Source: an uncultured Paenibacillaceae bacterium (lineage in GTDB: Bacteria; Bacillota; Bacilli; Aneurinibacillales; Aneurinibacillaceae). Taken from it: a stretch of 64,000 nt of DNA. The position numbers and the translations under genes were made by a program. Positions 15,245 to 22,513 of the stretch are shown here, one piece after another. The notes beneath the pieces are model-generated. The model was not told the origin of the DNA, searched no databases, and was given only the letters and a program-made list of their open reading frames with translations. Each line of letters begins with the position of its first letter. Position 1 is the stretch's first letter. The stretch is from positions 1 through 64,000 of the forward strand of contig CAMLDI010000003.1 of the NCBI GenBank assembly GCA_946478845.1, given 5' to 3'.

Positions 15245-15511
15245 ATGGGCAAAAAGGAAGAATTTCAACCGCTAAGCACTGAATATAGCCAGAGAATGAC
15301 CCGTTATCCTGAAGAGTTTCCAGAAGGTGCCTATGGCATGGATATTCCTTCCCAGGCTTTAGGGAAAGTAACCTTTGAAACAGGAGCAGTCGCCCAATCA
15401 GCTTTTTCTTATGAAAACCGGCAATTGCATGAAGGCATTCCCCGTCAGGTAGAACCGGCACATCCTACACATGATAATCCCAATGAAGATATTGAACCCC
15501 CATTAAGCTAA
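15245..15511 (+). CDS. small acidic hypothetical protein
   Basis: 88 residues, hydrophilic and acidic, without membrane segments. It contains [16 protein letters not shown] near residues 39-54 and ends [16 protein letters not shown]. The composition suggests a small soluble, perhaps sporulation-associated protein, but I do not recognise it with confidence. The start is the ATG at 15245; the upstream ATG at 15224 overlaps the ribosome-site region. The start region lies on the arm of a hairpin. Confidence 0.65.
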   Translation: MGKKEEFQPLSTEYSQRMTRYPEEFPEGAYGMDIPSQALGKVTFETGAVAQSAFSYENRQLHEGIPRQVEPAHPTHDNPNEDIEPPLS

Positions 15512-15516
15512 AAGAA

Positions 15517-15603
15517 GAGATGCTATGAATCAAATCAATGCCAGTTCCTCGCCGACAATGAAGCTTTAACTGACAGGAAACTGATTTGATTCAGTAGCAT
15601 CTC
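15517..15603. repeat. 87-base element with 21-22-bp terminal inverted repeats
   Basis: The left end GAGATGCTA-TGAATCAAATCA and the right end TGATTTGATTCAGTAGCATCTC are inverted copies differing by one inserted base. The inner 44 bases hold a further partial pair (CAGTTCC with GGAAACTG). It lies six bases after a stop codon, with no coding content. It resembles a small MITE/REP-type hairpin. Its GAGATGCTA end also occurs after the stops at 1343 and 5398. Confidence 0.6.
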
Positions 15604-15680
15604 AACCATCGACCTTACGGTCTTATTTTTGAAAAAGGCGTATCATCAATACCTCTTAAACTTATAATTTCTTGTACGTT

Positions 15681-15715
15681 AAAAAAGCCTCGATGTAAAA
15701 TCATCGAGGCTTTTA
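15681..15715. terminator. bidirectional terminator
   Basis: AAAAGCCTCGATG, six-base loop, CATCGAGGCTTTT. It lies between the plus-strand small gene and the convergent 55-residue gene and can serve both. Confidence 0.85.
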
Positions 15716-15726
15716 AATATGCGAGA

Positions 15727-15894
15727 TTACTGTTTATCTTCCCCTAGCTCCTGGTCTCCTGCGTTTTCCATTTTAGATAGATTAATCCGATAACCGGCAG
15801 AAGACATTTGCATAGGCATCTCACCATCTGTTGTATATTGCTTTTCTCCTTCTCTAGAATGCAGACTGGTTTTTTTCTTCTGATACTTAGCCAA
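15727..15894 (-). CDS. 55-residue hydrophilic hypothetical protein
   Basis: A short frame starting MAKYQKKKTSLHS and ending DQELGEDKQ: basic N-terminus, acidic C-terminus, no membrane segment. A TTG start lies six bases after AAGGAGGAG, an excellent ribosome site that supports expression. It is followed at once by a bidirectional terminator. Family unknown. Confidence 0.6.
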   Translation of the reverse strand: MAKYQKKKTSLHSREGEKQYTTDGEMPMQMSSAGYRINLSKMENAGDQELGEDKQ

Positions 15895-15953
15895 AATTCA
15901 CTCCTCCTTAAAAGGGATATGTTTTAGCTTTTGTATGAAAAAAACCTTTTATA

Positions 15954-16223
15954 CTAAAAGAAAAAGCCACCACACATGGTCAGAAGAATGCCAGCAAAAG
16001 ACAACCCGGCTATTTGCCCATATAGCAGGCTATAATAAATGTCACGGTTTTTAAAGATTACAAAGAATAATCCATTTAATAATGCATTAACCAGTAAAAG
16101 AAAAATAATTGCAAAAAGAAAGCTCTGTCCCAAACTGGCCATAAATACAAAAGATAGGATAAACAAAGGCAAGTTCAAAAAAAGAGTGGCAAAAAAAGCC
16201 CCTACATGAAACGTCCTTTTCAT
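15954..16223 (-). CDS. small three-helix membrane protein of the radical SAM operon
   Basis: 89 residues with three hydrophobic segments, about 9-29, 34-54 and 63-83, ending GGFFF. It has no catalytic-looking motif. Its ATG overlaps the stop of the radical SAM gene by four bases (ATGA), and the radical SAM gene overlaps the Lgt-like gene in the same way. All three are therefore made together, which suggests a membrane anchor or accessory subunit for the same reaction. No known family. Confidence 0.75.
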   Translation of the reverse strand: MKRTFHVGAFFATLFLNLPLFILSFVFMASLGQSFLFAIIFLLLVNALLNGLFFVIFKNRDIYYSLLYGQIAGLSFAGILLTMCGGFFF

Positions 16224-17596
16224 CGATTAATCTCCTCCCGGTAAAAAAGATTATAGGTATCAAAGGGGATAATTCGCCCGTCTGGATGGGCAATATGAAC
16301 GCAGGACTTTTTGACGGACCGTACATCAAAATTATAAGGATCTAAAAATTGCATAATAATAACACGGAAAACATTTTCATAGGATAAATTGTCTGGCATG
16401 CTCACTTTAGGCAAGCAACACAATAAATCGCTTAAACAATTCACAGTCTGCTCACTGGTAACATTTAGAGAAAAAGTATTTTTCAATTGGCTGAGAAAAA
16501 GCCCTTTTTGCAATAGTTCAGGGTCATTCTCTAAGATAATCGTATTCTTCGCTGCTTCTAAGAGAATCTCTTTATCAATTAAGCCTGTAAGAGGATAAAC
16601 ATTCCCATCTACTTTTAAAGCGTACGCCATGGCCAGACAGTCAGGATGACAGGGAACAGGCAGTACATCCTCATCAGAAAAAATAGGGCTTTGTTGTAAA
16701 ATATTTTGCCTTACTTCTGTTAAGGTTAACCGGTCTGTAGCAGGATTAACGGATTCCAACCGTCCAGCAATTTGAATGGGCTGAAAAGTAATCCCCCGTA
16801 CAGCTGGTTGCTGAATAGCATAATCCATAATTTCCCCTATTTCGTCCTCATTCAATCCTTTTTTCAATGTAACCACCAGAGTCGTTGATAAACCAAACTC
16901 ATTTAAGTGATCAATGTCCTGTTGGCGAACTTTCCGTAAATCTCCACCCCGTAATTCTTCAAGGGTTTCCTTGCGCAAACTATCAAACTGCAAATAAATT
17001 TCCAGTCCAGGTTTATAAGAAGCCAGCTTTTTTACAAATTCCCTATCCATTAATTTTATGCCATTGGTATTGATCATTACATGGCGGACAGGGCTATTTT
17101 TTAACCGTTCAACAATCTCGAAGAAATGAGGATGAATGGTGGGCTCACCACCGCTAATTTGTACAATATCGGGACGACCCTCATTGGCAATAATGGCCTC
17201 AATCATGGTTTCTATTTCTTCCATGGAACGATGCCGGCCTTGTTCTGGACCAGAACCTGCAAAACAAACAGGACAAGATAAATTGCATTGCTCTGTAATT
17301 TCTAAAAGGGTTAAGCAAGAATGTTGTTCATGGTCCGGACATAAACCACAATCATAAGGGCACCCCCGTTTAATCTCTGTATTCCAACGTAATGGGGTAT
17401 CCGATGGCTTTATGAAATTCCTGGCCATTTTCCAATAGTCTGCATCCGTTGCCACTAACACTTCTTCGAATCCATGAGAAGGGCAACGTTTATGCAAGTA
17501 GATTTTCCCCTCTTTTTCTATGACTTTGGCTTCAATTTTTTGCAAACAAACAGAACAAAGGGAATTGGTTACTTCTAAAAATAAATAATCTCTCAT
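16220..17596 (-). CDS. Tes/MJ0619-like radical SAM enzyme
   Basis: 458 residues. Cys14, Cys17 and Cys38 form an N-terminal metal knuckle. CPYDCGLCPDHEQHSC at residues 79-94 is an extra cluster-binding segment, followed by the radical SAM triad CNLSCPVC (Cys104, 108, 111) and the SAM motif ISGGEPTIHP near 148-156. This arrangement is that of the MJ0619-like group, which includes the archaeal tetraether synthase Tes, coupling lipid-tail carbons. Bacterial relatives are linked to membrane-spanning lipids. It is coupled to an Lgt-like membrane protein and a small membrane protein, consistent with a lipid substrate. The actual reaction here is unknown. Confidence 0.85.
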   Translation of the reverse strand: MRDYLFLEVTNSLCSVCLQKIEAKVIEKEGKIYLHKRCPSHGFEEVLVATDADYWKMARNFIKPSDTPLRWNTEIKRGCPYDCGLCPDHEQHSCLTLLEITEQCNLSCPVCFAGSGPEQGRHRSMEEIETMIEAIIANEGRPDIVQISGGEPTIHPHFFEIVERLKNSPVRHVMINTNGIKLMDREFVKKLASYKPGLEIYLQFDSLRKETLEELRGGDLRKVRQQDIDHLNEFGLSTTLVVTLKKGLNEDEIGEIMDYAIQQPAVRGITFQPIQIAGRLESVNPATDRLTLTEVRQNILQQSPIFSDEDVLPVPCHPDCLAMAYALKVDGNVYPLTGLIDKEILLEAAKNTIILENDPELLQKGLFLSQLKNTFSLNVTSEQTVNCLSDLLCCLPKVSMPDNLSYENVFRVIIMQFLDPYNFDVRSVKKSCVHIAHPDGRIIPFDTYNLFYREEINR

Positions 17597-18324
17597 TCTC
17601 TCACCCCAATTAATCTTCTCAACTGAATGAAAATAACACCAACTGCAACGAGGCTAGCTATTTGAATACTGTTTAAACCAAAATAAAAATGTTCTACCGG
17701 TTTAATGAAATCAACAAAAAAGCGGAAGAGGAAATACCCGCCTATCCATTTACGAAAAAGGAGGCCATTGGGATCCTCTTTCTTTTTCAACATGAATATA
17801 AGAGAAGTCCAAAATATTAAAAAAGCAATTTCATAGAGTTGTGCAGGATGACGCAATACTCCATCCCCAAAATCTACACCCCAGGGAAGTGTAGTCTGTA
17901 TACCTACAGTGTCATCGGATAATCCTGTCAAAAAACAACCGATACGGCCAATCACTAATCCAACAGCCATAGGAATAACAAAGGCATCCCCCGTGGAATC
18001 CTTTATGCCTAAGTGTTTTTTGGCAAATTCAATTCCAATCCACCCCCCTAGAAATCCCCCTACGACAGTTTTTCCTTCTATAGCATGGAGAAAATCCCCC
18101 TGGATAAGAAGCATTGGGCTTTCTAAAAGGGATAAAATTTTTGAACCTAGAAAAGCCCCAGCAATCAAATAGGTCAGAAGTGTCATTTTCTCATAGGTTG
18201 AATAAGCTGTTTTCTTACTGAATTTAAAGTAAATTCTTGCTGCAATAAAATATGCTATTGTTTCAAATAAAAGATGGGGATGGATTTTAAATCCCAAGAA
18301 ATGAATGTAGTAAGGTAAAACCAC
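17593..18324 (-). CDS. atypical prolipoprotein diacylglyceryl transferase-like protein
   Basis: 243 residues, about seven membrane segments, Lgt fold. Kept features: GRIG at residues 126-129 and RHPAQLYE at 158-165. Changed features: the usual Asn after GRIG is Cys (GRIGCF), and the usual HGG of the catalytic loop reads VVGG near 87-90, so the essential His of true Lgt is missing. It is unlikely to be the housekeeping lipoprotein transferase. It heads an operon with a Tes-like radical SAM enzyme. By inference it may bind phosphatidylglycerol or move a lipid-linked group. GTG start close to GAGAG, so the exact start is uncertain. Confidence 0.82.
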   Translation of the reverse strand: MVLPYYIHFLGFKIHPHLLFETIAYFIAARIYFKFSKKTAYSTYEKMTLLTYLIAGAFLGSKILSLLESPMLLIQGDFLHAIEGKTVVGGFLGGWIGIEFAKKHLGIKDSTGDAFVIPMAVGLVIGRIGCFLTGLSDDTVGIQTTLPWGVDFGDGVLRHPAQLYEIAFLIFWTSLIFMLKKKEDPNGLLFRKWIGGYFLFRFFVDFIKPVEHFYFGLNSIQIASLVAVGVIFIQLRRLIGVRE

Positions 18325-18400
18325 CTCTCGCCAACCACCAATCTATCTTTTTTATTATATTAACAAATAACAGTGTAATATTACACATTAATTTACATTA

Positions 18401-19738
18401 TTAATTATTATTTGATTGAGGAACCCATTGGGTAAACAGCTGATAATCTCCCTCTACCTGTTGGGCATAAAAAAGAGACCAAGTAAGAATTTGTTGATAA
18501 AAGAAGTCCTTATCTGACCCCATCGCCTGTAATATTTCCCCCTCACTTTGATAACCAAACCAATCCACATGATCTATATCAGCACGAGCATGCATTTTTG
18601 CGGTAATCTTCCCCATTATGGAAACTGTTGCAATGACATCTTCTTTGGACTTCAAGGATTTCCCTTTCACTTTTTTCTTAAAGGGCGATCTTTCCCTGAC
18701 ATAATATTCTTTCTCTCCTATTGTCAAATAACCAAGAAATGGATCAGGGGCATGATGCATTGCCTGTTGGGTCATCATTACCCTTTTCCCCTGGTGGGAA
18801 ACCTGTCCCAAAAATTCATGGTTATAAGGTAAAAAATAGGCAGGAATAGGAGAGCGAACTTCTTTTACCTCTAAAATAATATCATCATCGTTCAACGTTT
18901 CTTGATCCCCTGCTATGAGGATATAATAACGATTTAAACCAATAGAAGCTGTTCCAGACCCCTTTTTTAAAATAATATCTTTTATACGATAATAAGACTC
19001 CTCTTTGCGGAATTCTGCAGGAATACTATGCAAATAAGATTCCCAGCTACTTTCGATCAATAATCTTTCCATCTCTGGTACAGGCATCATTTCCTCATTT
19101 TTAATAAATCGTCGATCTTTACAACTTTCTCCTTCTGTAATTCTTTGAAGAAAGTCATGCCTTTCTTTTTTCTCTAATTTCCTAAGCATTTTTTTTATAG
19201 GGCCTGAGCAATAATCGGCAGAAAAACGCAAGGAAAGAGGATTCATTTTCTTTTTTAAAACATCTTTTAACTGCTTTCGATAAAATTTCAAATAATTTAA
19301 TACCGCTTCTTCCTGAATGGATTGCTGAATTTGATTTTGCCGGCAAAAGAGAAGGATGCTCACGGTCATTCGTAATAAATCGAAAAGATATGAACCAGGA
19401 TACCCTTCATCAAAATCATTCACATCAAAAACAATTTCTCCTTTTTCATTTTGAAATGCCCCAAAATTTTCAAAATGAAGGTCCCCTTGAATCCACACTG
19501 GACGTTGTTCCTTATTATGAAAAGGCAAAGGAATATGGGTCATATCATAATAAAAAAGATAAGCGCTTCCCCGAAAAAAACGAAAGGGATTTTCCCCCAT
19601 TTTTTTATATTTTTCTTCTCTTGCTTGTTGATTTAATCCCATTACTTCACAATCAAACTGGGTTAAAACTGTTTCAAGAGTTTTTTTTCTTAATTCCATA
19701 CGGGTCATGCTAACACTCTTATTCCATTTATAAATCAT
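18401..19738 (-). CDS. DUF2252 family protein
   Basis: 445 residues. PFRFFRGSAYLFYYD near residues 50-64, the kinase-like WIQGDLHFENFG near 82-93 and VFDVNDFDEGYPG near 103-115 identify DUF2252, a family with a protein-kinase/aminoglycoside-phosphotransferase-like fold. HGDxHxxN and DFD correspond to the catalytic and metal-binding loops, so phosphotransfer is plausible, although no substrate is known. AAGGAGGAGGG precedes the ATG. It lies 22 bases downstream of the tandem cyclotransferase gene and is probably co-transcribed with it. Confidence 0.85.
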   Translation of the reverse strand: MIYKWNKSVSMTRMELRKKTLETVLTQFDCEVMGLNQQAREEKYKKMGENPFRFFRGSAYLFYYDMTHIPLPFHNKEQRPVWIQGDLHFENFGAFQNEKGEIVFDVNDFDEGYPGSYLFDLLRMTVSILLFCRQNQIQQSIQEEAVLNYLKFYRKQLKDVLKKKMNPLSLRFSADYCSGPIKKMLRKLEKKERHDFLQRITEGESCKDRRFIKNEEMMPVPEMERLLIESSWESYLHSIPAEFRKEESYYRIKDIILKKGSGTASIGLNRYYILIAGDQETLNDDDIILEVKEVRSPIPAYFLPYNHEFLGQVSHQGKRVMMTQQAMHHAPDPFLGYLTIGEKEYYVRERSPFKKKVKGKSLKSKEDVIATVSIMGKITAKMHARADIDHVDWFGYQSEGEILQAMGSDKDFFYQQILTWSLFYAQQVEGDYQLFTQWVPQSNNN

Positions 19739-19760
19739 TGGTGGTTTTTCCCTCCTCCTT

Positions 19761-20639
19761 CTATTTTTGGGTACTCCTTAACCTCTCCATTCTTGTACGA
19801 AATCCTTCTTGATAGCCCTGGCTTAACAAATTGGCTCCCTCTAAAATCGTCTCCATATACTCTTTTGAAGGAGGAATTTCCGAACTTTCTTTATGAACAA
19901 CTTCATAAGTAAAGGCTTTTACAATTACACCATCTGCCATCACTTCAATCCAGGTTCTGCGGTAAAAGGGATGGGTTAAATGAGGACTGGCTCCCTCCCG
20001 TTGGTCAAGAGACTCTAATTCATCAGGATGTATCAAATATAGAATTCCTTCGGCAGTATCACCAGGAGAATGGATTAAATCAGCAACCCCTCCCTGCCAT
20101 TTTTCTGACCAGCGGGTAAATGCCACCCGACAATTTTCTGCTTTACCGGATCCTATGATAAGATATTGGACAACAGTAGAAGAAAAGGAATCAATCGCCA
20201 TACAAGAACCATAGGCAAAGTACGGAATCCATCCTTGTTTATTCTTTCGATTTACCCAATCTCCTCCTGGCAACAAACGATTCATCATAACTAATTCTTT
20301 CTTTCTCTCCCCCAGAAAAACATAAACAAAACAATTCACTTTTTCTCCTGTATCTGTTAAGGCGACAATTTCAATTCGCTCATACAGATTTTTAGGATTT
20401 CCCGGGCCATAATAATCCTCTAGTTCATCCATTTTTTTTAGAGCCTCATCACAGTCCTTCAATTCCACCAGTTCACCTTTCACCCAACCATTGCCTACAA
20501 TCATCGCAGGATAAGGACCAAGATCAAACAACCATCCCCTAACCCAGGCAGTACGTCTTGTTTTTACAGAGTCACGAATCCAATGATCATTTGCATCCCC
20601 TTTTCGAAGGGTTCCATAAACAAATACATTTGTTAACAT
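19761..20639 (-). CDS. tandem gamma-glutamylcyclotransferase-fold protein
   Basis: 292 residues with two GGCT/AIG2-like domains. Domain 1 opens with VFVYGTLRKG near residues 6-15 and has MDELEDYYG near 70-78. Domain 2 opens with YFAYGSCM near 139-146 and has LESLDQREGAS near 212-222, with the acidic catalytic-type residue present. Single-domain relatives cyclise gamma-glutamyl amines or act on related peptides; the two-domain form is less usual. Upstream it abuts the remains of an IS605-type element, whose RNA guide sequence would match its leader. Confidence 0.82.
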   Translation of the reverse strand: MLTNVFVYGTLRKGDANDHWIRDSVKTRRTAWVRGWLFDLGPYPAMIVGNGWVKGELVELKDCDEALKKMDELEDYYGPGNPKNLYERIEIVALTDTGEKVNCFVYVFLGERKKELVMMNRLLPGGDWVNRKNKQGWIPYFAYGSCMAIDSFSSTVVQYLIIGSGKAENCRVAFTRWSEKWQGGVADLIHSPGDTAEGILYLIHPDELESLDQREGASPHLTHPFYRRTWIEVMADGVIVKAFTYEVVHKESSEIPPSKEYMETILEGANLLSQGYQEGFRTRMERLRSTQK

Positions 20640-20673
20640 GGTGATTATTTTCTCTCCTTTTCACCATTCTATA

Positions 20674-20780
20674 TGAACCTCCCACGACTGAAGTCGCGGG
20701 TTTCGGGGTTGATGCTATCGCACATTGACCACCTGTGGCTGGGAACACACAGCCGCTATCCCTTTAGCGAACCCATTTGG
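20674..20780 (-). ncRNA. probable omega-RNA (reRNA) remnant of the tnpB element
   Basis: In TnpB systems the guide RNA overlaps the 3' end of tnpB and runs through the right-end hairpin into flanking DNA. Here the tnpB tail, a GC-rich stretch and the ...CGTGGGAGGTTCA end are intact. The guide would begin TATAGAATGGTGAAAAGG, the leader of the cyclotransferase gene. The RNA may persist without its nuclease. The 5' limit is approximate. Confidence 0.4.
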
Positions 20781-21142
20781 GATTACTTTTTTTAATATAT
20801 TCGCAGCACCATTTACATCCGCATTGAGTAAGATTTTATTCTTTGAACAGTACATTCCTCTCGATATACGTTTTCCGCTGAAGATGTTTTTTACTTTATT
20901 CCCCAATTGATAGGTCGGAATTTCATCTTCATCTAGAAAACTGGCTTTTGATGTGTAACTTTCTTCTGTTTCGATGACTGCAATACCTTTGGCATTCGCT
21001 TTATAGGTAATCATTGAAATTAATATCGAATGGGGTATTTGAACAAAATTAAACACAGTTCCTCGAAATAAGGGTAAAGGCGATGTCCTTTTTTGATATC
21101 TATGTTGAATGTTCGATAATCCTTTTGCCGCTCTTTATTCAT
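20715..21142 (-). pseudogene. tnpB: TnpB (RNA-guided nuclease) remnant with large internal deletion
   Basis: The N-terminal part starts at the ATG at 21142, after AAGGGGTGAAAG, and reads MNKERQKDYRTFNIDIKKG. Near 21057 it passes, out of frame, into the C-terminal third (NFVQIPHSILISMITYKANA, TEESYTSKASF, NADVNGAANI with the last RuvC-type Asp). About 250 residues containing the first RuvC motifs are gone. The zinc-finger Cys pairs are also mostly lost. No nuclease or guide-directed cleavage is expected. Confidence 0.82.
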
Positions 21143-21300
21143 TACTTTCACCCCTTTTTTGTTTATCATATTTTACCAAATAGAACGTACGTTTGTCACT
21201 AATGTTTTTAATACAGCCGATTCATCCCATGACTAAAGTCACGAGTGTTCTCGGATGACTCATAAAATCGAAAAAAAGGACACTTTATTCCATTCTAAAA

Positions 21301-21329
21301 AAAGAAAAAAAACGCCTTTAATAGCGTTT
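21301..21329 (-). terminator. terminator after the FNR-domain gene
   Basis: On the minus strand AAACGC, eight-base loop, GCGTTT, then TTTTTC. Short stem but a long T tract. Confidence 0.7.
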
Positions 21330-21371
21330 GATGAGAACCGTTCTATTCATTTTTTCTTATCCCAATAAAAA

Positions 21372-21794
21372 TTATGAAAAAACCACTTTTCGGCAAATTT
21401 GCTCCCTTTCTAAACCAAGAGACATACAAACTTGAACAACACCCTGGAGAAAAAGTTCTTCACCTGCAATAAAAGTAGTTACCTCTTGATTCTCATTGGA
21501 GAGAATTTCTTTCAACCTTTTTTCTAACCCTTTTTTTGTAAGAAAAAACTCCCCCAATGGAACCACTTTTCTCATCCAGGTAGACCAATCGTTTTCACTT
21601 TCTGAATCCATTAAATATAAAACTCGCATCTGCGCACCTGTTTTAACCAGTTGTGACGCTAATTCAAACAGGGATTCTCCCCCATCACCCTGGCCTACTA
21701 ATACATATAACTCCTGATTAGAAGAAGGCGAATCTTCCCAGGAAACAGAATAAGAAGGAAGTTGAGAATTCTTTTTGAAATGGTTTAATTCCAT
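21372..21794 (-). CDS. orphan FNR-like NAD(P)-binding domain protein
   Basis: 140 residues, unassigned by name. The text reads like the nucleotide-binding half of ferredoxin-NADP reductases: ELYVLVGQGDGGESLFELASQ near residues 29-49 in place of GGTGITP, a Rossmann strand MRVLYLMDSESE, and a closing FIAGEELFLQG...LGLEREQICRKVVFS matching the usual VCGPxxM...GV..E.I...F end. The FAD domain is absent and the glycine motif is altered, so it may bind a protein or nucleotide without redox activity. Stands alone after a terminator-bounded gap. Confidence 0.55.
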   Translation of the reverse strand: MELNHFKKNSQLPSYSVSWEDSPSSNQELYVLVGQGDGGESLFELASQLVKTGAQMRVLYLMDSESENDWSTWMRKVVPLGEFFLTKKGLEKRLKEILSNENQEVTTFIAGEELFLQGVVQVCMSLGLEREQICRKVVFS

Positions 21795-21948
21795 CTGTAA
21801 ACCCTCCTTTTGATATTTGTTAGATTTTCTTACATTAAATTGTTAAATAATTTAAGACATAGAATACCATAGAAGAAGGATACACAAAAGAACCTTTTCT
21901 CATTCAATGAGAAAAAAAAGAATTGTATGTGAGATTTCTTTACAATCA

Positions 21949-22494
21949 TTATGTAATTCTAAGTTGTCTAAGGAGATTGATCCAACGATTGACTAACATA
22001 GGCAAGAAGGGAAACCGTAAATCTGTGATAATTGGAATAGATGAAAGACGGGTTTCAGGCAAAGAAATCCTTTGGCAAATGTCACGTATAATCGAACTTA
22101 ATTTAAGAACCTGGCCTTGTTCAAATAAATCATAACCCGTTTCTTTCTTTACCTGCATAAAAGTAATGGGGTGAATACAATACAGGGAGGAAAAATCAAT
22201 TTTCAAGGATGGGCATGCCAAACAATTTGTTCTCATTATAATTTGATTGCGAAAATAAGTGGATCTCATACATTGTATCTGTCCATTGCAATAATTGCAT
22301 AAAAAATTCCCAATCATTCCTTCTTTTTTGTTATCCCTATAAGCAAAAAATCCCTTTACTTGCTTTTTGCATTTTGTACAATAAGCAGGGGTTATTTCTG
22401 TATCAACCCAGATATGTTCGCTTTGTCTAAAAGGCCATACCAATACTTCAAAACCCTTTTCTTCTTCAGGAGTTTCAATAAAAAAAATACCCAT
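21949..22494 (-). CDS. Cys-rich zinc-finger-like hypothetical protein
   Basis: 181 residues, not recognised. Pairs AYCTKCKKQ near 37-45, FLCNYCNGQ near 64-72 and TNCLACPS near 89-96 make a CxxC-rich N-terminal half that probably binds zinc. The C-terminal half is helical and ends in a hydrophobic/basic LVNRWINLLRQLRIT that could touch membrane. It lies 19 bases downstream of the patatin gene and is probably co-transcribed with it, suggesting a shared role. Confidence 0.65.
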   Translation of the reverse strand: MGIFFIETPEEEKGFEVLVWPFRQSEHIWVDTEITPAYCTKCKKQVKGFFAYRDNKKEGMIGNFLCNYCNGQIQCMRSTYFRNQIIMRTNCLACPSLKIDFSSLYCIHPITFMQVKKETGYDLFEQGQVLKLSSIIRDICQRISLPETRLSSIPIITDLRFPFLPMLVNRWINLLRQLRIT

Positions 22495-22513
22495 ATACGT
22501 TTCCCTCTTATCT

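Larger units (their letters stand above)
20674..21258 (-). mobile_element. internally deleted IS605/IS1341-type element
   Basis: Both ends are recognisable: the right end with the CCCGCGACTTCAGTCGTGGG hairpin followed by AGGTTCA, and the left end with a TGACTAAAGTCA hairpin near 21230-21241. Between them is a tnpB gene that has lost most of its middle. There is no tnpA, so it moves, if at all, only with enzymes supplied from elsewhere. Confidence 0.8.

Noticed and set aside
20715..21056. Active TnpB nuclease
   Set aside because: Only the C-terminal third remains in frame, and the first RuvC motifs are deleted.
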